Positions 48,939-60,570 of a stretch of DNA of 64,000 nt are shown piece after piece. Source of the DNA: Escarpia spicata (Eukaryota; Annelida; Polychaeta; Sabellida; Siboglinidae). Location of the stretch: contig OZ023217.1 of assembly GCA_963995525.1 (NCBI GenBank), positions 3,763,283-3,827,282 on the forward strand, written 5' to 3'. Numbering within the stretch: position 1 is the first letter of the stretch; each line of letters starts with the position of its first letter. A model generated the notes under the pieces. It was not told the DNA's origin. It worked only from the letters and a program-made list of their open reading frames with translations, and ran no database searches. The position numbers and the translations under genes were made by a program.

Positions 48939-49026
48939 ATGGCGGTGCAGAGGTCTTGTGCCTCAGGAGCACTGCTGCGGTCAACGATTACGGTTCCGAC
49001 CGCAGGTCACCAGATCACGTCCACGG
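48939..49026 (+). CDS. Candidate exon 1, mitochondrial-type presequence
   Basis: An ATG in a strong context (CAAAATGGCGG) opens 29 codons, MAVQRSCASGALLRSTITVP then TAGHQITST, to a donor ACGG|GTACGT in phase 1. The peptide has Arg, Ser, Thr and Ala, no acidic residues and scattered hydrophobics, as in mitochondrial targeting sequences. It may be the first exon of a plus-strand gene whose other exons I could not find, or a chance frame in a CpG-bearing promoter-like stretch. Confidence 0.28.
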
Positions 49027-49679
49027 GTACGTGTTGCTAGAATGGACCTTAACGAGAGCATTGTTACGCCGGCTCGTACAGCCACCGGCCAAATTGATAA
49101 GCATCCACGGAACTTTTGAACTTATGATATTAGGGTAGGCGTACAAGGCGGTAAATACAGACGAGCCTGTAATCAACCCAGAGGGTGTTGTGTTTAAGAT
49201 TAGTTCATCTCTAATGGAAACACAGCCGCAGGGGTAAGGTGTAGTGTTTAAACTACGAGTGGGTAGTGTTAGTTTTAGACAGCGTGGATTTTGTATAGAC
49301 ATAGTATCACCTGAAAGCGCTTGCCCTCACGATGCATACACACACCATCGCGTAGGCCTAAAAACACGCCCCGACGACAGTACGAAAACAGAGCGTGAGA
49401 AATGTGTTTCAGACAAGCAGGGTGTACAAAGAAATTACAAGTTTGGTCCAACAATTTGGTCTCCCTGCACGCGTCCAATTTACGCATCGGTTAATGTTTT
49501 GGACACGCGCTGATAACAGTATATCGTTGTCTTGACATATAAAAAAAAAACAGTGAACTAACAGGACATTTTGTATCGTGCTTTCACAATCCAGAGGATC
49601 GTCGCGTGTCATGTAACGAGTGTGTGAATTACCGAGGTGGGCATTGCTAATCCGTTTTCCAATGTTCCAGCGCTGATCT

Positions 49680-49755
49680 CATCAGAATCAGCCATATTAC
49701 CAGAATCAGTCACGTAACCAGAATCAAACACGTTACCAGAATCAATCATACCTGT
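49680..49755. repeat. 18-bp degenerate tandem repeat
   Basis: Four copies of a unit like TTACCAGAATCAGTCACG. On the minus strand it would encode a repeated IDSGNV/FDSGYV/TDSGNM hexapeptide within a 65-codon frame (49,609-49,806). There is no other support for a gene. Confidence 0.5.
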
Positions 49756-49884
49756 CCAAAGCCAGGTCAGTAATACTAACGGAGTGCATGCCGCACTGTC
49801 GTTCATACATAGGAATATTGGTACTTCCCGCGTCGATTTGGCAAAGCGATATTACAAAGAAACAATTGACGACGTCTGCCGCTA

Positions 49885-51603
49885 TCAGAAGAGAACAAGA
49901 AGTTGCCGGTCGTGGTTCATTCTCATCAAGTCGGTCAGCAGACGGTTCTGACTGTTAGACGGGTGTTTGGCGTGCGCGGCCGGTCGATTATGTGTTGTAT
50001 CGGGGCGATCATGCATTTTTCGCGCTTCCGGTTTACCCGCCGGTTGGAAGTTCGTGGCGCGACACGAGAGTTTTTCCGACATGTCCAAATCGTCGGTCTC
50101 GTCCGCGCTCGCCGGCACTGCCTTGTGGGGGAAATCCGGCAGGCGGTAGTATTCAACCGGTTTCGTTCGCCGCGTTTTCTTCGCATCGGCGAAACTAACG
50201 GTTTTCGTTTTTCGTTGCTTTTGCGTATCGGTCACCACCAATGTTCTCCCGCGAGGTGGCGCTTCGGTTTTCGCGGCGTGCGACCGCCGTCGGTTTTTGT
50301 TGGCAACGTCCGTGTGCTGCGGCCCGCACGCGCGGCGAGATTCTCGTTCGTCCATGACCGAGATTCCCGATAGACTCGTAATGCTCGTCAGCGACACTAT
50401 GTCGTCGCTTGTGTCATATCCTGCGCTCGAGTTCGTCTCATAGTCGCTGCTTTCCGACAACCGGATGTGACGTTGCACTTCCGCTTCGAGTTTGAGATTG
50501 TGGCGCACGCGCGACAGGAAGTAGTCGTAGTCGCTCGGCTGACGAAACATCGAATCGTCGCCGGGAATCGCCGAATCGTCGCTGCGTACGTCATACTCGC
50601 TGTACGTGTCATTGCTACTGTCACTACTGTTGTTGCCACAACGTCCACCGGAAGTGACCGCACGTCTTCCGCCGGAGCGATCGCCATCGCTGAGACTCGC
50701 CGGGTAAACGCTGGACCCACCGTCGCTCTCGGCTGACGTCACATCCGACTGACGTATCGTGGCGGTGAAACCGCAAGACACAGTTCCGCTACAGCGGAAG
50801 TCAAAATCGTTATACGAATCCGTGCTGTCGTCGGTCATCTGATCGCGACGATACATCGGCGTGGTTTCCGCGTCGGGATTAAAGTGATGCGGCTGGTGGT
50901 CGTGATACGGAAAATTCGACCGTCCCGACGCCGCATTGGCGGATCTCGGGTATTGCGCGAGTTCCAGCTCGATGACGTCATCGTCGTAGTGCGTGTATGG
51001 CACGCCGTCGTACATGCCGTGCGGCCGGCAGCAGCGCGTGCAGTGCACGTGCGCTCCGTCGGCGGACGCCTCCTCGGACACGCCCGAGTCGCTGGACGAC
51101 GTCTTGCGTGAGCAGCACGAGTCGTCCAGACAGTCGGCCGTGCCTTGGCGGGCAGGCCACTCCACCGTCGCCGCCACCGACAGGCGACTGTCCGGGGTGA
51201 CGTGCGACTGTCCACCGCCGCCGACCATGCCGCCCAACCGGTCCTTCAGCGGCACGACGAGGTACGATCCAAACGTCTTCGCCTGGTCGAACGCCAGGTT
51301 GTCGATGTCGACGTCATGATCACGTGACCCGTCCTTACCGATGGGTTTATCACTGGTGAGATCGACGTGTTTCGCGCTCCCTTCTCTCTTCCGGTTCTCC
51401 TCCTTCGGGGCGATCTCCTCGTATATGTGCGCCGGAGAGTCAGTAAAGTATCGCGAGACATCCGGGTATCTCGACTCGGAATCCTTCGGAATGGGAGGTA
51501 GCTTCATGGAGGCGCGACACGGGTTGAACCAATCGCTGTCGTCTTTACCTCTGCGGCTGGAGAGCTCCTTCAGCCACACGAGGAGCTGTTGCATGGTCGC
51601 CAT
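49885..51603 (-). CDS. 572-residue disordered protein, unknown family
   Basis: One uninterrupted coding exon. The start is fixed by a TGA eight codons upstream in frame and by a strong context (CGCAAGATGGCG). A splice acceptor (GTTTCAG|ATG) lies 30 bases upstream at 51,634, so the mRNA begins with a non-coding exon elsewhere. The protein has no signal peptide or membrane span and is rich in Ser, Asp and Arg, so largely disordered. Visible short motifs: YEEI at 61-64, the classic Src-family SH2 ligand when phosphorylated; SDSGVSEE at 171-178, similar to but not matching a beta-TrCP degron; Cys/His-rich HCTRCCRPH at 187-195; KTVSF at 467-471, an RVxF-type PP1 docking motif followed by AD as in several PP1 targeting subunits. 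A hydrophobic C-terminus (RQLLVLF) closes it. It reads like a signalling scaffold, which is inference. GC content is far above that of the left half of the window. Confidence 0.85.
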   Translation of the reverse strand: MATMQQLLVWLKELSSRRGKDDSDWFNPCRASMKLPPIPKDSESRYPDVSRYFTDSPAHIYEEIAPKEENRKREGSAKHVDLTSDKPIGKDGSRDHDVDIDNLAFDQAKTFGSYLVVPLKDRLGGMVGGGGQSHVTPDSRLSVAATVEWPARQGTADCLDDSCCSRKTSSSDSGVSEEASADGAHVHCTRCCRPHGMYDGVPYTHYDDDVIELELAQYPRSANAASGRSNFPYHDHQPHHFNPDAETTPMYRRDQMTDDSTDSYNDFDFRCSGTVSCGFTATIRQSDVTSAESDGGSSVYPASLSDGDRSGGRRAVTSGGRCGNNSSDSSNDTYSEYDVRSDDSAIPGDDSMFRQPSDYDYFLSRVRHNLKLEAEVQRHIRLSESSDYETNSSAGYDTSDDIVSLTSITSLSGISVMDERESRRACGPQHTDVANKNRRRSHAAKTEAPPRGRTLVVTDTQKQRKTKTVSFADAKKTRRTKPVEYYRLPDFPHKAVPASADETDDLDMSEKLSCRATNFQPAGKPEARKMHDRPDTTHNRPAAHAKHPSNSQNRLLTDLMRMNHDRQLLVLF

Positions 51604-51633
51604 CTTGCGTCGACGGTTGATTCACGCAAACAT
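51604..51633 (-). other. 5' UTR start of the 572-residue gene's exon
   Basis: Sequence between the acceptor CGCGTGTTTCAG and the ATG. It holds a tiny upstream reading frame (ATG TTT GCG TGA), which could reduce translation of the main frame. Confidence 0.55.
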
Positions 51634-52223
51634 CTGAAACACGCGCGAGATTCGTCGTTAGTTTCTACTGAAAACCAAATAATTGTTTTAACATCAGTGT
51701 TATGCTAAATAACAGCCGGACTAAATGTGATACTTTATTATTCTGAAACACGGTAAATGAGAATTGAATAGAAACTAGCAAACTCCCAGAAGAAATGCTT
51801 GCGTAGACTTTTAAACATTACATGGAATCATCGCATTTGTGCAGATGAAGTGCTAAACAGAGCGAAAAAAAACTTGCCAAGAAACCATGACAAAAATACA
51901 CAGCACCAGAGCATAAAGACACAGGAACTGGACAGAAAGGCTGAAGGTACAGGAGAATGGTTTCGATAACTCTCGACGCATTGTCTGTCTGACAACACAG
52001 GGAGTGACGTCAGTTGATTTGTTGATAACGTATGGAGTATTGGTGTGACCACTGTAGTCGTGGAACAGTGTTAGTTTCTGAAAATGGAAAAACCCGCCCG
52101 ATGTTTGATTGCGCAACAGCAGTCTGGGTGTTCTACTTCCGGTGACCGGAAACTGACGGGATGCCAATTGAATGTACGCGCCGATCAAAACGCGCCGCTC
52201 TCTATATAGAGATCAGCGTCGAA

Positions 52224-52308
52224 ATGGCGTCACCACCAGACGGTGGGCACAATGGCGCCATAAATCTGGTGTCAGAATCCGACTTGCCGCAAAGAATGAG
52301 ACTCGGAA
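52224..52308 (+). CDS. Candidate plus-strand first exon
   Basis: ATG in good context (CGAAATGGCGT) opens MASPPDGGHNGAINLVSESD and LPQRMRLG to a possible donor GGAA|GTAGGT in phase 1; read through, the frame continues 28 more codons. About 20 bases upstream is CTCTATATAGAG, TATA-like. It is divergent from the minus-strand gene at 51,603. No continuation exon was found and no family was recognised. Confidence 0.25.
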
Positions 52309-52719
52309 GTAGGTTAATTATGGCGGTGACCTCGCAACAGCTGGGTCCGAATGACGTGGTATCGGTGTCCGCTAATATTGTTAGTATCGACTGAAGATCT
52401 GCGGCGACGCTTTGAAGGCAGTCAGTACACGAAACCTGACCTCGCCGACAATGTATGTGTGGTCACTTGGTCGTATAGTCAGACAGCATGTTATGCTATA
52501 CCTACTTTTTCAGGGTTAAGTGCATGCAGTTTACGGGCTGATCTTAGAACGCCAACGCCTACGAAATTACGCCAGGAAAAACGTCGCTTCATTGTGCGGT
52601 TCGTGTACACGGACGGGTGATTAATCGATAAGAATTAACACTGCCTTTGATAACAAAGGTCAATGAAAAAGCTCTCTTTAGGGCGCAGTGTGGTGGTGGT
52701 CGTGCAGTGAACCGATGGT

Positions 52720-53030
52720 CAAATCAGCCTGTTGCCGTTTATAGAATGTGGGTAATTTTGCCTACCCCACGTTGCCTGCATGTGTCTTTCGGAAGAGACA
52801 CTAAAAGCCATTGGTCCCTTCTACTCGGTCTCCATGCCAGTGTAAATTAAAGATCCCACACAGGGGTAACCCTGTAATCTATCGTGGTAAAACCCGCATA
52901 GCGGGGGGTTTATTCATGTAGGCCGAACAACCATAAGGTCTAACTGTGGGATAATGTACTCGAAAATCGGGTTCTCCATGATAATTACGAATGAGATGAA
53001 ATGCGAGGTGCCACCATGAAGCCCCCGAGC
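52720..53030. mobile_element. Dispersed-repeat-like segment
   Basis: Contains TCTTTCGGAAGAGACACTAA and GTGTAAATTAAAGATCCCAC. These phrases recur in many aquatic animal genomes as part of interspersed repeats. No terminal repeats or tail were delimited. Confidence 0.35.
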
Positions 53031-53661
53031 AGTCTATAAGTAGGCGGAATGACTATTCGCACAGCGGCGCCACCTGTCAATCAATCGGCGTTATCTCCGT
53101 CACAGCCACCCCTATTATGATCGTGAATCGCCTAGCTTTGTGCGCGATAATTCGCGTTAATTGCAGGGAACGGAAGGGACGCGCTCCTGGTAGCAGCCCA
53201 AGGCGGGGTGACGTCGCTGCATCATCACTCTTCCGTGAACCAGACAACATACGTTTTAGCTGTGTACTGTCTACCACCATAAGAGGTGACGAGCAGTGTG
53301 CAGCCAGGTGCCATGGCAGTAACTAAAATGAAATAGACCTACTATAACTGTGAAACTTCCTACTTTATGCATTAATATCGAGTAGCAGATATTGGTGCAG
53401 GTGTATCTGTACTAGTTCAAGCTAAAATATACGGCGCCTTATGTTGCTGTGCTCGAAAGTCCCTCGCTATCGTTAGCAGGTCGCGCTAATCATTTCACTC
53501 ACTCGGTTTTATTTTGAATTATTACAGTAATACAGGGTTCTTTGTTTTATTTTACCCCTAAACAATTACACCTTTGGATAGCGAATTTTATTAATGTTTC
53601 CTTCCCCTAAGTATTCACTGTGACGAATATTGTTCTTTTAATGTTTGGAGCTAGTTAATCA

Positions 53662-53746
53662 GACACACACTCGCACGCACGCCCACACACACACACACGA
53701 GCGCACATAAACACACGCACATAAACACACACGCACACTGACACAC

Positions 53747-53790
<44 letters not shown>

Positions 53791-53832
53791 CACACACAGG
53801 GACACAAACACACACCCGCGCGCGCGCGCGCA
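53662..53832. repeat. CA/CG-rich microsatellite
   Basis: Mixed (AC)n, (ACGC)n and (CG)n tracts, including about a dozen ACGC units and a pure CGCGCGCGCG stretch that could adopt Z-DNA. Confidence 0.9.
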
Positions 53833-54126
53833 GTGTCGCAGTAAAAAGGCAGACATTCGACGGCGTCAGCTGGATTCACCTTGTTCCAGCTGTTGACGGA
53901 ACTATACAGGTGAGACTAGAACGTCAGATTGGTCGTTAGAATTCGCTGGTGAACAAACAAACCGACATTCGCTGCAAAACGAGCCATAAGGCGGTAATGC
54001 GTGGTGGCGGCGTGAGGACATTAACCGGCCGGAGACCCCCGTTACGACGGACCGCTTACGTAAGGGCGACAGGAGTTACTGTAGTCGGGCACTCGAAGAC
54101 TGTGTTGACACGACCTCTGTCCGCTA

Positions 54127-54312
54127 GCAGACACACACACACACGTACGTTGCAACGCACGCGTGGATGCACGTGTGCACGCACAAACATATACACACGC
54201 GCGCACGCACGTGCATATACACACTCAAACGCACGCACGCGCGCGCGCGCACACACACGCATCAAACACACGCATCATGCACGCACCCACGCCCCCCCCC
54301 CCCACACACAAA
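54127..54312. repeat. CA/CG-rich microsatellite with poly-C
   Basis: A second mixed ACAC/ACGC tract with CGCGCGCGCG and a run of about a dozen C at 54,291-54,303, about 300 bases from the first. Confidence 0.85.
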
Positions 54313-54617
54313 CCTCCTTCCTACCTTTGCTCACGGCGACAGTCATTTTGCATATATACGTACACACATAGATTATGTGTACACACACTTAGTGTGTACA
54401 CATAATCCAAACAAACTTGTGTAGTTTTATATACGCATAAGAGATACACAAATCAGACACAAGGCACAGACCAAAAACACCGTTTCAGGGTCAACGCTTT
54501 CTTTTCTTTAGCGTACATCAGCGTATCCGTCTTTACATAGGTAGGCCTATACTGTCTGTGTAATCGGATTACTTAGTAAACGTCATTGGCAATAACGGCT
54601 CAATGCAAACGTCACAT

Positions 54618-55130
54618 TGTGAATGAATGAATCTTTTTATTAGAGAACATGACATTTCAAATATAAACTGACTTACGCGATGCCCCTTAATGCCGACGGG
54701 CACCACGCAGACAGAAGGTTACATTGTCGAAATCTGGCGACCGTATCTGAAGCGAATAACGGGTGCACAGTTTAGGCGAGAAAAACCGCCCAACTGCAAG
54801 ATGTGCTAATGGAAAAGGCGGGACAGAACCAGTGAAGTGTCCACGGATCACTGTCACACGTGCCAACTCGCACACTGTGCGACGGTAGCGGGAAAAAAAA
54901 CGCGTGATTGTTTCCTTTGCCCCGACCACTATAACGTCTTCTTCGGGCGAAACAGTTTGATATAAACACCACATTCTGTGTGCATCAGACGGATTATGTT
55001 TCGTCGACTGACCTCGCGCCAAGCTTCTAGTGGGTCGGTTATACGGCAAGGCGACGTGTGGTGCAACGATATCATCAGCGCACCTGACTGTCCATCGAAT
55101 TTGTTTTAATCGACACAGCACGAAGGCCGA
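54618..55130 (-). mobile_element. Possible retroelement 3' end
   Basis: On the minus strand, a 144-codon frame (54,687-55,121) is followed by CTAATAAAAAGATTCATTCA and an (ATTC)n tail. A poly(A) signal plus a short tandem tail is typical of non-LTR element 3' ends. No reverse-transcriptase or endonuclease motif is present. Confidence 0.3.
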
Positions 55131-55752
55131 ATAAAAACCCCCGTGTCATTATTAAGGCCTTGTGGTGAAAGTGTCTGATTGTATGTTTATGAAATGTTAT
55201 TAACGATATATGCTGCAGATGAATCTATAAACTGGAAACGTCGATCGACACCGTATCGCCAGCGTTTAACAAACGGTTAAAGACGCATGTGTCTTAAACC
55301 GACGGTTTTTGTTCCTTGTATTCTTAATACCAGGATACAAATATTGATAGTATTTTTTACACGCCCGCTCCTTTTTAAAAGAGAAAACTAAGACTAGCGG
55401 AAATACTAAAGCAATGGTCACCAGTTGTAAAGCACAACTTAAAAAACACTGATTAGACTGTTGACATTGGTGTCAGAAGTGGCAATGTTTTGCAGATCTC
55501 CAAATGTTAGTCAGGACTACGGCAGTCCAATATAACCCGTTGCACGAAGTGTGTGACGCCGCATGTGATTTTTGGATAATGACAAATTCCAACAAATGAC
55601 ATATGACCTGCACGGTAACGCGACCGCTGAATAACGCGTTAACGGTGGAATTCGAAAGCAGCTTTTAATTCTAAAATTAAACCTTGCGACGGTTTGTTGC
55701 GCGCCTCGCACGGGGCATCAGGCGCACTACTGATATCACCAAGTCAACTGTC

Positions 55753-56208
55753 CAGGGGTTACGTCAAATACGTATTTGTATTTAAATACACCGGTTTTGT
55801 GTATTTGTATTTTATTTTTCCACAAGCCTTGCCTATTATATGTTTTCGTATTTGGTGTATTTGCTAAAATACTCTCCAAATACAGCATCTTGTATTTGAA
55901 CTGCTTGAACATGTACATATTACGGTCTAAAATATTGATAAATCCTTAGGTCTACCTGCATGACGTATCCCGTGAACGTGTTAAGTCTTCACCATGTATT
56001 GCAATACTTTTTCAAAAATCAACATGTTATAGGCTACACTGTGTGACTGATACACCGTACTTGAATTGAACTGTGTGTGTTTGAAATTATAAATAAAGCT
56101 TAATTATATTTGACCATATGTATTTGAAAGTTTAAAATAAAGCCTATATGTAGATCTACAAATGCAAAGTGTTTGTATTTTATGCATAAAAAATATTTGA
56201 CTCTAACC
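55753..56208. mobile_element. Possible hAT-like non-autonomous element
   Basis: The left edge CAGGGGTTACGTCAAATACG is approximately inverted at the right edge (ATTTGACTCTAACC). The interior is rich in TATTTGTATTT and AAATAC subterminal repeats. An 8-bp target duplication is not visible, so the ends are uncertain. Confidence 0.35.
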
Positions 56209-57742
56209 ATGCAAATGCCACCCAGCAACTAGACGACAGGTCCTGGAGTCCAGACTCTGGTTGAAGTGCCTTGGCAAGCAGGTTGTAATGGTGTGCCCAT
56301 TCACCACACAATAGCGATACGTTGAAACACCAACGCCAGACTGTATTGTAGTCGGCCTGGACTCGCGGCCGTCTCAGTGTCTCATTATGGAATCAACTCC
56401 GCATAATAAGTTAGCGGTCGGTGTCGTCGTGTGATCTACTAGGACGCGCCAATGTCACGGTCCAATCTGTCATCCAACGGTTGGAGGTACCAAACGCGTA
56501 CGGGGCCACCCGACCGTCGCTAAACAACAAACATAATTTTGCACAGTTTGCGAGAGTTTATGCGACAAGCCCCACACCTCTGCCGGTGTACACGGATGAA
56601 CGACACGGAAATAAAGTGGGCGGGGTCAGGCGAGTCAGTGGGCCGGGGTGCCCGAAGAAAGCGGCAACGGCCTCACGGCAAGACGGGCGGAAACAACGTA
56701 GTGCCCGTCGTGATTTACTCTCGTGGAAATGATTCGGCGAATAGCGCACAATCAACGGGGTTCTTCGCATTAAATGGGTGACTGTCTGATGGATTTCTTG
56801 CAGGTCGGACTCCTATCAAGGGTCTATAGGAAACTGTACGTCAGGCTGTCAGAACGTTTTTTGCACAAGCCGCGTGTGACTGTCGCATGTCGCGCGGCCT
56901 GCCTGCGAGCTGTCGCGGGGAGATTTGTGTCGCAGTGTCACCAAGCTCCCGATGGCGCGCCTTGTCAAAGAACGCCGGAAACTGTTTGTCTGTTCGTTTT
57001 TTTCTCGACGTCGCCCACTTCGCTGACAACAAATGGTTCATGTGAAATGCGAAACATCAAGTTTTCATTGTCTATACCAGTCAGTTGTTTGCTCTATATA
57101 CGTATGTGATTCTAACGCACCATGAAGACATTTATTAAACCAGATGGTCATCTTGCATGATGATCTCGCAACTCGTTCAAGGCCGTCCCATGCAACAAGT
57201 GTGACTTCACGACCGAAGTCGACATCCCGATTGGGCTTGGACATAATATCCCTCGTCCTCGTGTTAATACGGCAAAAAACGTGTAACGCATTGTGTATGT
57301 AGGAATAGTCGTAGCATATGTTCTCCATATATGAACCCGACTGAGTTGTTTGCATTAGACAACTGATAATGTAAACACTAACACAATTCCATGCCCCAGC
57401 CTTGCGAAGTAGCTCGCGTGCAAGACTCCACATGCGATACCGCAGTATATAGTAACAACTTTTTTCAGCACGGCACAACTGCTACAGTCCGTATTGAGAC
57501 GAATAGAACGGGCATAAAATGAGCCAGCAATAAAACACAATGCGCCGTTTGTTCGGCAGCGTAGTTGCGTGTGGACAGCCAACACGTCGCAGCCAAGTTA
57601 ACCGCAGATATTAATCTATGTGTGCGTATGTCATTAAATGTGTGTCGTTCGTGGTTCGTTGCCCAGGTGCACGGGTTGACACGTCGTTCGTGTCGTTGCC
57701 GTCACCGAACCCGCATTTAGCGACATTTGTAGGTTCCAGGTT

Positions 57743-57830
57743 GGGAGGGAGGGAGGGAGGGAGGGACGGACGGACGGACGGACGGAGTTAATGAAGGAGG
57801 GACGGAGACAAGGAGACAGGGAGAGAGGGA
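57743..57830. repeat. GGGA/GGAC purine-rich microsatellite
   Basis: GGGAGGGAGGGAGGGAGGGA then (CGGA)n. One strand is almost all purine and G-rich. Confidence 0.85.
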
Positions 57831-58757
57831 TGGCCGGGTAGGTATGATGAAATGAAACGGGAGGGTGAGAGAAATGGATGGAAGGGATCAATGGGGGACA
57901 GAGGATGGAGGGAACTAACAAAGGAAGAAAGACAAACTATTTACCTGCTGTACTCTAAAATTTCGTTGCGTCATCCTCGATTTTATTTCGCCCTTTTTGC
58001 CGAACTAGTGACGTAGCACGTTGTGGGTGGTCTGGCTTTCGTGTTGTCACATTCTGCAAGAGAGATCGATACAATCACAACATCGTGTTTCCCACAATGA
58101 GTAGCGACTACGAATGTCAATAAATAACGTCATGATACGTACGTTTTCTGCATGCAATATGCAGAAGAATGACACCAGTATACTCCCATGCTAAATAGCT
58201 TCTGTTTATACTAACAAGAAATCGATACATCATCTGCAGCTATCGGGTTAGTAATGCATTACTGTATGCCACCCGATCGATTGATGTCCCTGGCTGTACA
58301 CGTACACGGCTCTGACCCGTGCAGACTTTGTCCGAGCGCACATTCCGCCATTATGTTGCCCGCATATAGAGGTAAATAACACGCAGACACAATCTTCAAT
58401 ATAACACCGTTGCATCGTTTCAAAATGGTTATCAGAATCACCACTGTAGAAATACTATACACCACTGATTGGCGATCACTGTGGTATGACCTTCCGTCAC
58501 GGTTGGTACCCGGTTAGTAACCCGGCGGCATTGCTTATTCGAGATGGCTTTGACCTATACAATATGTCAGAGCTTATATACCATTATATTACTTGTCGTA
58601 GGTATAATATAGACATAATTAATGCAATCTCCCTGCCAATAATCCAATTTCCCTGCAAAATATATTGCCGACTCCTGACTTAAAATAAGTAATAAAACAA
58701 CGAAAGGATTCTGGTAAAACAGTTCGTTCACAAAACGAATCTTCTACAATAGCAAGG

Positions 58758-58862
58758 TTTTCTCCCTCCCCCTTGTCCCTCTCCCACTCTCCCCCGCTCT
58801 CCATTTCTCCCTCTCCCACTCTCCCCCGCTCTCCATTTCTCCCTCCCCTTCTCCCTCTCCCA
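58758..58862. repeat. CTCTCCC pyrimidine-rich repeat
   Basis: Two copies of a unit of about 39 bp with CTCCCACTCTCCCCCGCTCT and CCATTTCTCC, plus partial copies. The strand is almost purely pyrimidine. Confidence 0.85.
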
Positions 58863-59628
58863 GAATGGCGCCGATACGTAGCGTAACTCTCTATACAAGC
58901 GTCTGCCAAAATACGATTTGACAAAGACTGATGTGTCAGTCGCATTGCCATATACACTTCCACAGGTATCAAACCGAACCATAGGCTAGTGAATAATGTT
59001 ACAAAAACACGCAGCGAATGAAAACGATTCTGATAAGCGAATTCTTGATGTATCTATACTTATAAAAACGCCCTTCGGCGTAATTGGGCAGGCTGCCTTG
59101 CCCGGGTGACAAGAACCAGCAGGCATGGTGAGTGGAGCGCCTCGTTCTATAGGAAAAATTGATAGCGTCCCGTCACGCCCCGATATAATCAGTCATGCAG
59201 CGAAGTCTCGAAGTTCTGTATGACGATAAGGTCTGGCCTAGTTGGGGGGACACACAAACAGCCGCGGGCGCGATCTGCAGCTGTTTCATCTCGCGGTCGA
59301 TGACAGAAGACTCGGACATCGATTATCGCTATCGTTGGACAATGATCTGTCACCGGGCCACAGGTGAATAAGGTCGCTATCCACAAAGTGTATCGTTGTT
59401 TCGAAGTGAGCACTTACTAGGCCAAACATGCGTTTATGTTTACGTCACGCGATTGGGGTAGATGTGTTCTTTATGATCGTAGACCTACTTGGGTGGCGAT
59501 TGAGCAGAATAATTTGTTGGGTGACCAACTTGAAAGGGCCAGGTAAATGTGCATTGTGCCCGCTTCGATGATTACTCTAAGTAGTTGTTAATAAACACGT
59601 CAGAGTGTGGACCTCGTGCGCAGGTGCA

Positions 59629-59800
59629 TACACCTGTTACAGTTACATATACCTGTCACAGTTACATACACCTATTACAGTTATATATACATGTTACAGT
59701 TGCATACATATGTTACAGTTGCATACATATGTTACAGTTATATACACATGTTACAGTTACATACACCTGTTACAGTTACATACACTTGTTATAGTTACAT
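59629..59800. repeat. 19-bp minisatellite
   Basis: About nine copies of TGTTACAGTTACATACACC with C/T and A/G variants. It makes open frames of HTCYSYIHLLQL-like repeats that are not genes. Confidence 0.9.
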
Positions 59801-60570
59801 ATGACGACAGTTCTAGGACTAAGCTCATCCACTCTTCTCCGTGCGTTGAGACACACACAAGGCTCTGGCAAAGGCACGCCAAGAGCTGCTGTCTGTTTAC
59901 CCCTGGTAATAGTGTTCCGGGTAGGGTTGCACGCTGGCATCTCTTTCTTCTTGATTCTTCTCCGTGTGTTCTTTGAGCGGTCACGTCTCCTCCTTTTACC
60001 GTCTGCTACCCGCGCAATGGTGCCTTGGGCAAGGCACCGGGGGATATTATAATTATATTCGACGGTGTGCCCTTAGCCATCTCCATCGCTCGATCTGCGA
60101 CATGCCAGCGACGTTGCGACTGGTTTATGGCGCAGCTCGTTCTTCATTTGTAATCGTGTTTGGTCAAGAAATACCTCTACAGAATGTGCCGGGAGGACCT
60201 GTTCTGGAAAGCGCGGCCGACCCCGAAGCTTGTGTGCAGCTGTTCTGGCTGATTCTACGGCCCAGGGCCATGTCTGCTGAGAACGTTAAGACCTACTGTT
60301 GTACAGTGCCAGTTTGGTTTCAGTCTTAGATGCTCTGATTTCAAGATGGTCCCCGGCACAGCCTGGTGAGACTAACGTCACAGGTAATAGTCGGCAACTT
60401 ACTAAATCGATTTCCTCTCATGGAAAGAATTGTATGTCCGGTCAGCCTGCCTCATTCAACTGTAATTAAGAATGAAAAACTGACATGTTTTGTAGTCCTC
60501 TGAAATTACCTCACCGTCATAATAATAATAATGGATAGTTCTTATACAGCGTACGTCTTTTAGGCAAATA

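Noticed and set aside
50397..51461. Several Arg-rich frames on both strands inside the 572-codon gene
   Set aside because: Shadows of the GC-rich minus-strand coding exon.
54687..55121. 144-codon minus-strand open frame as a host gene
   Set aside because: No domain recognised, and the following AATAAA plus ATTC tail points to a retroelement end rather than a host gene.
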